DNA from: an uncultured Streptococcus sp.
GTDB lineage: Bacteria > Bacillota > Bacilli > Lactobacillales > Streptococcaceae
Reading direction: 5' to 3'
DNA: 5,538 nt
Assembly (NCBI GenBank): GCA_934201655.1
Contig: CAKPXD010000096.1
Span: 1 to 5,538 of the forward strand
Position 1 is the stretch's first letter, and each line of letters starts with the position of its first letter. Made by a program: the position numbers and the translations under genes. Positions 1 through 4,703 of this stretch are shown one piece after another. The notes under the pieces were generated by a model, which was not told the origin of the DNA, did not search any database, and saw only the letters and a list, made by a program, of their open reading frames with translations.

Positions 1-157
1 CGGATTGAAAGATAAGGTTGGAACATTGTCTAACAAAGAAGCAGCCAAACTCTTGGCCAGTGATGGTATGCTGTTAAAACGTCCGATACTAGTTGAAAAT
101 GGTCTTGTAAAACAAATTGGCTATCGTAAATCATACAATAACTTGGATTTGAATTAG
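1..157 (+). CDS. ArsC/Spx-family protein, 3' end only
   Basis: This is the C-terminal 51 residues of a gene that begins before the window. The reading frame starts at base 2 and ends with TAG at 155-157. The fragment has the typical end of the ArsC/Spx thioredoxin-fold family: a helix region (SNKEAAKLLASDG) followed by MLLKRPILVENG, where the Arg-Pro of 'KRP' is the conserved family signature near the glutaredoxin-like cis-proline region. It then closes with a short strand (VKQIGY) and a tail. Full-length members are about 115-130 residues and carry a CxxC or CxxS site near the N-terminus, which cannot be seen here. It may therefore be an arsenate-reductase-like protein of the YusI/YffB type or an Spx-like regulator. 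The short tail and the absence of an Spx-type extension favour the small ArsC-like type. Family assignment is fairly sure; the role (reductase or regulator) is open. Confidence 0.72.
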   Translation, partial: GLKDKVGTLSNKEAAKLLASDGMLLKRPILVENGLVKQIGYRKSYNNLDLN

Positions 158-239
158 TTTTTTTCTATCTCTTCGATAGGTAAAATATATAACCTCCCAC
201 TTTTAAAGTATGATAAACTAGAAGGTAGATGAAATCTGA

Positions 240-273
240 TATGCTCGTAGCAAATATTTTTAATTAGAGCATA
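240..273. repeat. 7-bp inverted repeat flanking the ABC operon promoter
   Basis: TATGCTC at 240-246 and GAGCATA at 267-273 are perfect inverted copies separated by an AT-rich 20-base spacer. The pair surrounds the -35 area of the putative promoter of the ABC transporter genes, a position where a dimeric regulator could bind. The spacing is too wide and the stem too weak for a terminator. Binding by a regulator is inference; a chance 7-bp repeat cannot be excluded. Confidence 0.35.
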
Positions 274-286
274 AGTATGATAGAAT
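258..286 (+). promoter_or_regulatory. Putative promoter of the ABC transporter operon
   Basis: The extended -10 element TGaTAGAAT lies at 278-286 (five of six matches to TATAAT plus the upstream TG). The -35 position, 17 bases upstream (258-263, TTTTAA), is poor, as is common for extended -10 promoters in streptococci. Transcription would begin near 293, giving a leader of about 20 bases that holds the ribosome binding site AGAGGA (301-306) before the ATG at 314. Confidence 0.5.
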
Positions 287-313
287 GAATCAATATCTTG
301 AGAGGATGTTTCT

Positions 314-1114
314 ATGAATGTTACAACGATTTTAGCATCTGATTGGTATCAAAATTTGATGCAATATATTCCAGATGGCAAACTTTTTAGTTGGCGTTCT
401 GTCTTTGATGGGATCCCAAGAATTGTACAGCAATTACCTACAACATTGATGTTAACGGTATTTGGTGCCTTTTTTGGTATCATGCTAGCCCTAATATTTG
501 CTATCGTTAAAATCAACCGAGTTAGATTTATATACCCATTACAAGCCTTTTTTGTAAGTTTCTTAAAAGGAACTCCAATTTTAGTTCAACTGATGTTGAC
601 TTATTATGGGATTCCATTAGCTTTGAAAGCCTTGAATCAACAATGGGGAACTTCTCTGAACATTAATGCTATTCCAGCAGCAACATTTGCGATTGTGGCT
701 TTTGCTTTTAACGAGGCAGCCTATGCCAGCGAAACTCTTCGTGCGGCAATTCTTTCTGTAAATCCAGGTGAGATTGAAGCTGCTCGTAGTCTTGGTATGA
801 CACGTGCGCAAGTTTATCGTCGTGTGATTATTCCCAATGCAGCAGTAGTTGCAACACCAACATTGATTAACTCATTGATTGGCTTGACCAAGGGGACTTC
901 CCTAGCCTTCAGTGCAGGTGTTGTAGAAGTCTTTGCCCAAGCTCAGATTTTAGGTGGTGCAGACTATCGTTACTTTGAACGTTTCATCTCAGTAGCTCTC
1001 GTCTATTGGGTGGTAAATATCGTTATTGAAAATCTTGGCCGTTTCATTGAAAGAAAAATGGCTATTACAGCACCAGATAATGTTGAGACAGATGTGAAAG
1101 GAGAGCTTCGCTAA
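314..1114 (+). CDS. Amino acid ABC transporter permease (polar amino acid/cystine type)
   Basis: This 266-residue integral membrane protein is the channel subunit of an ABC importer of the polar amino acid transport (PAAT) group. About 36 N-terminal residues lead into hydrophobic segments near 43-66, 76-103, 118-138, 176-205 and 222-241. The EAA loop that docks with the ATPase is clear at 155-174 (EAARSLGMT, ending in VIIP), preceded by the family hallmark FNEAAYASETLRAAI (132-146). FLKGTPILVQL (83-93) and the late RYFERFISVALVYW (219-232) resemble cystine-type permeases such as TcyB/TcyL/TcyM, so cystine is a reasonable guess, though glutamine or another polar amino acid is possible. The start is supported by AGAGGA at 301-306, seven bases ahead. 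The stop overlaps the next ATG by one base (TAATG), so it is translationally coupled to the ATPase. No binding-protein domain is fused and no binding-protein gene is adjacent; that subunit must come from elsewhere. Confidence 0.93.
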   Translation: MNVTTILASDWYQNLMQYIPDGKLFSWRSVFDGIPRIVQQLPTTLMLTVFGAFFGIMLALIFAIVKINRVRFIYPLQAFFVSFLKGTPILVQLMLTYYGIPLALKALNQQWGTSLNINAIPAATFAIVAFAFNEAAYASETLRAAILSVNPGEIEAARSLGMTRAQVYRRVIIPNAAVVATPTLINSLIGLTKGTSLAFSAGVVEVFAQAQILGGADYRYFERFISVALVYWVVNIVIENLGRFIERKMAITAPDNVETDVKGELR

Positions 1115-1857
1115 TGATTAAAATTTCAAATTTAAGCAAATCCTTTTCAGGTCAAACCGTTTTAGACCATCTGAACTTAGATATTCAAAAAGGAGAAGTC
1201 GTTGCCTTGATTGGTTCTTCAGGGGCTGGGAAATCAACTTTTCTTCGTAGCTTAAACTATTTAGAAACTCCTGATAGTGGAAGTATTCAGATTGATGATT
1301 TCAAAGTTGATTTTTCTCAAATTACGCAAGAAGAAATTTTAACTCTTCGTCGCAAACTATCGATGGTTTTCCAACAGTTTAATTTATTTGAGCGTAGAAC
1401 AGCGCTAGACAATGTTAAAGAAGGCTTGGTGGTCGTTAAAAAACTATCGGACGAAGAAGCGACTGAAATTGCTAAGGAAGAGCTAGCTAAGGTTGGACTT
1501 TCTGATCGTGAACAGCATTATCCTCGTCACTTGTCAGGGGGGCAAAAACAACGGGTAGCTATAGCGCGTGCCCTAGCCATGAAACCAGACGTCTTACTCT
1601 TGGATGAACCAACTTCAGCACTGGATCCAGAATTGGTTGGTGAGGTAGAAAGATCGATCGCCAATGCCGCTAAATCAGGTCAAACCATGGTTTTGGTTAG
1701 TCACGATATGTCATTTGTTGCTCAAGTGGCTGATAAGGTTTTATTCTTGGATAAAGGAAAGATTATTGAATCTGGAACACCGGATGAGATTATCAACCAT
1801 CCTAAAGAAGAAAGAACAAAAGAGTTCTTTGCTAGTTACAAACGAACCTATATTTGA
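1114..1857 (+). CDS. Amino acid ABC transporter ATP-binding protein
   Basis: This 247-residue cytoplasmic ATPase drives the importer encoded just upstream. All nucleotide-binding motifs are intact: Walker A GSSGAGKS (34-41), Q-loop Q87/Q88 in MVFQQFNLF, signature LSGGQ (140-144), Walker B VLLLDE (160-165), D-loop SALD (168-171) and switch His197 in VSHDM. The FQQFNLFERRTALDNV stretch (86-101) and the closing GTPDEIINHP...FF are typical of the PAAT/GlnQ-HisP-TcyN subfamily; the length is normal. Many members of the family have MxH after FQQFNLF; here ERR stands in that place, a modest variation. The start is supported by AAAGGAG at 1097-1103, inside the permease gene, ten bases upstream. The last codons and the TGA stop overlap a strong promoter for the next gene. 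Substrate specificity cannot be read from the ATPase. Confidence 0.95.
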   Translation: MIKISNLSKSFSGQTVLDHLNLDIQKGEVVALIGSSGAGKSTFLRSLNYLETPDSGSIQIDDFKVDFSQITQEEILTLRRKLSMVFQQFNLFERRTALDNVKEGLVVVKKLSDEEATEIAKEELAKVGLSDREQHYPRHLSGGQKQRVAIARALAMKPDVLLLDEPTSALDPELVGEVERSIANAAKSGQTMVLVSHDMSFVAQVADKVLFLDKGKIIESGTPDEIINHPKEERTKEFFASYKRTYI

Positions 1858-1863
1858 TATAAT
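1835..1863 (+). promoter_or_regulatory. Strong promoter overlapping the ATPase stop codon
   Basis: A perfect extended -10 element, TGaTATAAT, lies at 1855-1863, with its TGA being the ATPase stop codon. GTTACA at 1835-1840 matches TTGACA at four of six positions with an ideal 17-base spacer. Transcription should begin near 1870, directly ahead of the hairpin at 1876-1904, and continue into the small membrane protein gene. It is the best-matching promoter in the left half of the window. Confidence 0.6.
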
Positions 1864-1875
1864 AGAAGATAAGAA

Positions 1876-1911
1876 AAACTCAGTTGGCTAAGCTAACTGG
1901 GTTTGCTCTTT
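1876..1911 (+). terminator. Hairpin after the ABC genes: leaky terminator or leader hairpin
   Basis: Bases 1876-1888 pair with 1892-1904 around a three-base TAA loop: 13 pairs including two G-T wobbles (CAGTTGGC against GCTAACTG, flanked by AAACT/GGTTT). The right arm ends in TTT and continues GCTCTTT, which is a poor, interrupted T-tract. It is probably a partial terminator for the ABC operon. Because a promoter starts just upstream, it would also sit at the very 5' end of the next gene's mRNA. On the opposite strand the hairpin is followed by a better T-run, but no gene is seen that would use it. Confidence 0.55.
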
Positions 1912-1936
1912 AAAAATAATAGAAATGAGAGAGAGC

Positions 1937-2161
1937 ATGCTAGTTCAGCTATTTGCTTTGTATTTAGAGAGTTTGGTTTTGACGATTTTACTAGTCTTGG
2001 TTGTCTTAGGGCTTTGGATTGGTTTAAGAGCTCTATCAGGTGTGGATAAAACTGCTAAGGAGCGTCAGGCTCACCTCTATGATATGATTATGATTGGAGT
2101 TCTAACAATTCCAGTATTGTCTTTTGCAACCATGAGCATCTTGTTGGTTCTCAAGGCTTAA
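1937..2161 (+). CDS. DUF4059-type small membrane protein
   Basis: This 74-residue protein has two predicted membrane helices (about 9-30 and 50-71) joined by a charged loop, RALSGVDKTAKERQAHLYD (31-49). That helix-loop-helix layout, with VDKTAKERQ in the loop, is what I recall of the streptococcal DUF4059 family, whose function is unknown. I chose the ATG at 1937 because a GAGAGAG purine stretch (1927-1935) precedes it. An in-frame ATG at 1925 would add MRES but has no ribosome binding site upstream. The gene sits between an amino acid importer and trxB, with a strong promoter 70-100 bases upstream and a separate promoter for trxB right after its stop. It has no known motif for catalysis or transport. 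A role tied to the redox or transport neighbours is only guilt by association. Confidence 0.8.
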   Translation: MLVQLFALYLESLVLTILLVLVVLGLWIGLRALSGVDKTAKERQAHLYDMIMIGVLTIPVLSFATMSILLVLKA

Positions 2162-2164
2162 TAG

Positions 2165-2193
2165 TTGTCAAATAGGATTTTATCCGTTAGAAT
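2165..2193 (+). promoter_or_regulatory. trxB promoter
   Basis: TTGTCA (2165-2170, five of six matches to TTGACA) and TAGAAT (2188-2193, five of six matches to TATAAT) are separated by exactly 17 bases. The promoter begins four bases after the stop codon of the small membrane protein. Transcription would start near 2200 and give a short leader carrying the AGAAGGAA ribosome binding site (2214-2221). This allows trxB to be expressed independently of the upstream genes. Confidence 0.62.
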
Positions 2194-2226
2194 AAGAATA
2201 GTTACAACAAGAAAGAAGGAAATAGA

Positions 2227-3138
2227 ATGTACGATACGATTATTATTGGTGCAGGTCCTGCTGGGATGACTGCAGCCTTGTATGCAGCTCGCAGCAATCT
2301 CAAAGTAGCTTTGATTGAAGGTGGCCTTCCTGGCGGTCAGATGAACAATACTTCTGACATTGAAAACTATCCAGGTTATGCTAACATTAGTGGACCTGAG
2401 TTAGCAGAAAAGATGTTTGAACCTCTTGAAAATCTAGGTGTTGAACATCTCTATGGCTTTGTAAAAAATATTGAGGACCATGGTGATGTTAAGAAAGTAA
2501 TCACAGACGATGAAGAATTTGAAACTCGCACAGTTATCGTAGCGACTGGTTCAAAACATCGCCTCTTAGGAGTTCCAGGAGAAGAAGAACTGAATAGTCG
2601 TGGAGTTTCCTACTGTGCGGTTTGTGATGGAGCCTTTTTCCGTGACCAAGATTTGTTGGTTGTAGGTGGTGGTGACTCAGCGGTTGAGGAAGCAATCTTC
2701 TTAACACAGTTCGCCAAATCTGTAACCATCGTTCACCGTCGTGATGAACTTCGTGCCCAAAAAGTCTTGCAAGATCGCGCCTTTGCCAATGAAAAAATCA
2801 ACTTCATTTGGGATTCTGTTGTCAAAGAAATCAAGGGTGAAAACCGTGTGGAGTCAGTTGTCATTGAAAATGTTAAAACAAATCAAGTGACTGAACATGC
2901 CTTTGGAGGTGTCTTCATCTATGTTGGTTTAGATCCAGTTAGCGATTTTACAAAAGATTTACAAATCCAAGATGAGTCAGGTTGGATTGTGACAGATGAC
3001 CACATGAAGACAAGTGTTGCAGGTGTCTTTGCAGTTGGAGATGTTCGTCAGAAAGACCTTCGCCAAGTTACAACAGCAGTTGGAGATGGAGCTATTGCAG
3101 GTCAAGAAGCCTATAAATATATTACTGAACACAGTTAA
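2227..3138 (+). CDS. trxB: Thioredoxin-disulfide reductase
   Basis: This is a cytoplasmic flavoenzyme of 303 residues, slightly shorter than E. coli TrxB. It passes electrons from NADPH through FAD and a redox disulfide to thioredoxin, keeping cell thiols reduced. The FAD-binding GAGPAG is at residues 8-13, with PGGQMNNTSDIENYPG (35-50) following as in the family. The active-site cysteines are C130 and C133 (CAVC) followed by DGAFF. The NADPH domain has GGGDSA (147-152) and HRRDELRA (170-177), whose arginines read the NADP phosphate. The second FAD contact is GVFAVGDVRQKDLRQ (266-280), with the late VGDGAIAGQEA. CAVC replaces the more common CATC; small residues are tolerated there. The start is fixed by AAGGA at 2216-2220. 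It has its own promoter and is followed at once by a strong terminator that overlaps the last base of its stop codon. Confidence 0.97.
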   Translation: MYDTIIIGAGPAGMTAALYAARSNLKVALIEGGLPGGQMNNTSDIENYPGYANISGPELAEKMFEPLENLGVEHLYGFVKNIEDHGDVKKVITDDEEFETRTVIVATGSKHRLLGVPGEEELNSRGVSYCAVCDGAFFRDQDLLVVGGGDSAVEEAIFLTQFAKSVTIVHRRDELRAQKVLQDRAFANEKINFIWDSVVKEIKGENRVESVVIENVKTNQVTEHAFGGVFIYVGLDPVSDFTKDLQIQDESGWIVTDDHMKTSVAGVFAVGDVRQKDLRQVTTAVGDGAIAGQEAYKYITEHS

Positions 3139-3173
3139 AAAAAGTTTCCAATCATTTGATTGGAAACTTTTTT
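3138..3173. terminator. Bidirectional terminator between trxB and rlmB
   Basis: Bases 3138-3154 and 3157-3173 form a perfect 17-bp stem (core GTTTCCAATCA/TGATTGGAAAC) with an A-run on the left and a T-run on the right, so it works as an intrinsic terminator in both directions. It lies between two converging genes and overlaps the stop codons of both: the last A of the trxB TAA and the first two bases of the rlmB stop triplet. It fills the whole 33-base intergenic gap. Confidence 0.93.
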
Positions 3174-3900
3174 ATAATCGATTGCGGAAGACTTCGTACA
3201 TAAGAATAGCAGCAGCAACGCTTGCATTGAGACTCTGTACATGTCCATTCATTGGAATAGTGATCATCTCGTCCACTTGCTTTTTGATGTTACTTGAGAT
3301 ACCTTTTCCTTCATTTCCGATAATGAGGGCGACCTTTCCACTGGTGTTCCATTTATGGCAAGGAGTTCCATTCATATCAGTTCCAAAGGTCCAAAAGCCT
3401 TCTTCTTTTAGCTTGTCCAAGGTTTGGCTGAGATTGGTAACGCGAGCGATAGGCACATGCTCGATGGCGCCCGTTGCTGTTTTTGCAACTACGGGTGTCA
3501 CACCAACAGCTCGATGTTTTGGAATAATAACACCTGAAACGTTGGTTGCATCGGCCGTTCTTAGGATAGAACCTAAGTTATGAGGGTCAGTTAGTCCATC
3601 TAGAATTAATAGTAGTGGGTTTTCTTCTTGACGAGTCTGAGCAAGAATCTGCTCAAGTTCAGTATAGGCAAATTCAGAAACACGTAGGACAAAACCTTGG
3701 TGGACAGCTCCTTCAGTCATTTCGGAAAGAGATTTTTTTGAAGTCCAAGAAATGGATACTTTCTTTTCAGTTGCCAGTTCCTTGACTTTTTCTACATTCT
3801 TACCTCGTAAATCATCCTGGAGATAGAGTTTGTTTCCAGTATTTGCTAACAGTGCTTCGGTAACGGCGTGAACGCCATAGACAATATCATTTGTTTTCAT
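3172..3900 (-). CDS. rlmB: 23S rRNA (guanosine-2'-O-)-methyltransferase, SpoU/TrmH family
   Basis: This 242-residue SPOUT-class enzyme most likely uses S-adenosylmethionine to methylate the 2'-OH of the 23S rRNA P-loop guanosine (G2251, E. coli numbering). The N-terminal substrate-binding domain (about 5-78) begins with VYGVHAVTEAL and contains VHQGFVLRV (66-74). The catalytic knot domain has motif 1 DPHNLGSILRTA (105-116, with N108 and R114), motif 2 IIGNEGKGIS (193-202, with E197) and motif 3 IPMNGHVQSLNASVAAA (215-231, with S223, N225 and S227). RAVGVTPVVAKTATGAIEHVPIARVTN closely follows the Bacillus YacO/RlmB pattern. I start at the ATG at 3900: the homologous N-terminus begins here, and the alternative TTG at 3933 adds 11 unconserved residues and lies in promoter sequence. 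There is almost no ribosome binding site. It has its own promoter and could also be read from def by incomplete termination. TrmH (tRNA) or another family member is less likely. Confidence 0.92.
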   Translation of the reverse strand: MKTNDIVYGVHAVTEALLANTGNKLYLQDDLRGKNVEKVKELATEKKVSISWTSKKSLSEMTEGAVHQGFVLRVSEFAYTELEQILAQTRQEENPLLLILDGLTDPHNLGSILRTADATNVSGVIIPKHRAVGVTPVVAKTATGAIEHVPIARVTNLSQTLDKLKEEGFWTFGTDMNGTPCHKWNTSGKVALIIGNEGKGISSNIKKQVDEMITIPMNGHVQSLNASVAAAILMYEVFRNRL

Positions 3901-3906
3901 GGCTCT

Positions 3907-3933
3907 ATTATAACATAAAACCCCGTCTTTCAA
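3907..3933 (-). promoter_or_regulatory. rlmB promoter, nearly leaderless
   Basis: Reading the minus strand, the perfect extended -10 TGtTATAAT spans 3915-3907, with TTGAAA (five of six matches to TTGACA) at 3933-3928. The spacer is a short 15 bases, which an extended -10 can tolerate. The last base of the -10 is only six bases from the ATG at 3900, so the predicted transcription start falls on or within a base or two of the start codon. Confidence 0.58.
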
Positions 3934-3942
3934 CGGGATTTT
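3913..3942 (-). terminator. def terminator, overlapping the rlmB promoter
   Basis: On the minus strand AAAATCCCGT (3942-3933) pairs with ACGGGGTTTT (3926-3917) around a TGAAAG loop. This gives ten pairs including one T-G wobble, and the right arm ends in TTTT followed by ATGTT. It begins two bases after the def stop codon. On the plus strand the wobble becomes a C-A mismatch, so the structure favours the minus strand, as expected for a def terminator. The rlmB -35 box lies mostly in its loop. Confidence 0.65.
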
Positions 3943-3944
3943 CT

Positions 3945-4556
3945 TTATTCCAGAATGAGTAAACCTTCTTTGACTGCGAAAGGATCCTTTACATTGATAC
4001 GATCATAAAACATAACACCATTTAAGTGGTCGATTTCATGTTGTACAACGATGGAGTTGTAGCCTTTTAGCTTGATGCGATGCTTTTCGCCATCTTTGTC
4101 AAAGTAGTCGACAGTTACTCGAGCATGGCGGATAACATAACCTGGGACAGTACGATCGACTGATAGGCAACCTTCTCCCTCTCCTAGAGCAGCGTCTTGG
4201 ACTGAGTGTGAGACAATCTTAGGATTGTACATAACAGCTTGTAAGTCATAGGCTTCTTGAGGTGTTTCACCTTCCTCGGTGATATTAGGGACTAAAACAG
4301 CAATGATGCGTTTTGAGATATCTAATTGTGGTGCAGCAAGTCCGACTCCTCCACGTAGACCTAACTTTTCAGCCATAACTGGATCTTGTGAATGTTTTAA
4401 AAATTGCATCATTTTCTCACCAAGGATGATATCTTGATCGCTCAATGGGAAAGTGACTTCCTCAGCAACTGCACGTAGGGTTGGATTGCCCTCGCGGATA
4501 ATATCTTTCATGTCAATTAAATGTGAAGCTTTTGTAATACGTTCTATAGCAGACAT
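3945..4556 (-). CDS. def: Peptide deformylase
   Basis: This 203-residue cytoplasmic metalloenzyme removes the formyl group from the initiator methionine of new proteins, a step needed before methionine aminopeptidase acts. All three family motifs are intact: motif 1 GVGLAAPQ (70-77, with Q77), motif 2 EGCLS (128-132, metal ligand C130) and motif 3 HEIDH (173-177, metal ligands H173 and H177, catalytic E174). The length, the insertion between motifs 1 and 2 (about 90-108, [16 protein letters not shown]) and the GCLSV rather than GCLSI/P context fit the Gram-positive type 2 enzymes. The start at 4556 is fixed by AAGGAG at 4567-4562, five bases upstream; a later Met at residue 16 (MKDIIREG) lacks such a site. 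It is transcribed divergently from the CapA-like gene and is separated from rlmB by a terminator/promoter overlap. It may be the housekeeping deformylase, but a second copy elsewhere cannot be excluded. Confidence 0.97.
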   Translation of the reverse strand: MSAIERITKASHLIDMKDIIREGNPTLRAVAEEVTFPLSDQDIILGEKMMQFLKHSQDPVMAEKLGLRGGVGLAAPQLDISKRIIAVLVPNITEEGETPQEAYDLQAVMYNPKIVSHSVQDAALGEGEGCLSVDRTVPGYVIRHARVTVDYFDKDGEKHRIKLKGYNSIVVQHEIDHLNGVMFYDRINVKDPFAVKEGLLILE

Positions 4557-4561
4557 CTTCT

Positions 4562-4567
4562 CTCCTT
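4562..4567 (-). promoter_or_regulatory. def ribosome binding site
   Basis: AAGGAG read on the minus strand from 4567 to 4562, five bases before the ATG at 4556, fixes the start of def at its first methionine. A second, partial AAGG copy lies directly upstream (4571-4568). Confidence 0.8.
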
Positions 4568-4584
4568 CCTTCCATTACAATTCC

Positions 4585-4593
4585 ATGATAACA
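4585..4593 (-). promoter_or_regulatory. def promoter (extended -10)
   Basis: On the minus strand TGtTATCAT spans 4593-4585 (five of six matches to TATAAT plus the TG extension). No good -35 is seen at the expected spacing (4613-4608 reads TTTCTT). Transcription would begin near 4578, giving a leader of about 20 bases with the AAGGAG site. Confidence 0.5.
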
Positions 4594-4637
4594 CAAAATA
4601 GTTGAGAAAGAAAGTCACAGAAGTTGTTAATAAAGGG

Positions 4638-4649
4638 AAATAGCTATTT
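4638..4649. repeat. 12-bp perfect palindrome between divergent promoters
   Basis: AAATAGCTATTT is a perfect 12-base palindrome lying between the divergent promoters of def and the CapA-like gene. It overlaps the -35 and spacer region expected for the rightward promoter (-10 at 4658-4663). This is a plausible operator position, but AT-rich palindromes of this length do arise by chance and I do not recognise it as a known regulator site. Confidence 0.35.
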
Positions 4650-4654
4650 GTCTG

Positions 4655-4663
4655 TGGTATAAT
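4655..4663 (+). promoter_or_regulatory. Promoter of the CapA-family gene (extended -10)
   Basis: TGgTATAAT at 4655-4663 is a perfect extended -10. The -35 position 17 bases upstream (4635-4640, GGGAAA) does not match consensus. Transcription would start near 4670, giving a leader of about 34 bases with the AAGGAG site at 4691-4696. Confidence 0.6.
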
Positions 4664-4703
4664 AAGGTAAGGAGACTTGCATCAAAAAGCAAGGAGAAAA
4701 GAT

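Noticed and set aside
160..185. Hairpin CTATC/GATAG (165-169, 175-179) after the ArsC/Spx-like gene as its terminator
   Set aside because: Only five or six pairs form, and the T-run lies before the stem instead of after it; on the other strand an A-run follows. It may be weakly structured, but it does not look like a working intrinsic terminator.
209..219. TATGAT (209-214) as an additional promoter for the ABC operon
   Set aside because: No -35 match is found at 16-18 bases and there is no TG extension; the element at 278-286 is better placed and closer to the gene.
617..811. Minus-strand open frame of 64 codons inside the permease gene
   Set aside because: It lies fully within a well-supported membrane protein gene, has no ribosome binding site or recognisable domain, and its translation is rich in Ser, Cys and Thr as expected of an antisense shadow.
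1664..1891. Plus-strand open frame of 75 codons overlapping the end of the ATPase gene
   Set aside because: It is out of frame with an ATPase whose motifs are all intact, and it runs into the hairpin at 1876-1904. No start signal or homology is visible.
3014..3583. Plus-strand open frame of 189 codons from the end of trxB into the rlmB region
   Set aside because: It runs through a strong bidirectional terminator and antisense to rlmB, and its product has no family features. Both overlapped genes are convincingly real.
3901..3933. TTG at 3933 as the start of rlmB
   Set aside because: The 11 added residues (MKDGVLCYNRA) do not resemble RlmB N-termini, there is no ribosome binding site before the TTG, and this stretch is accounted for by the promoter and the def terminator.
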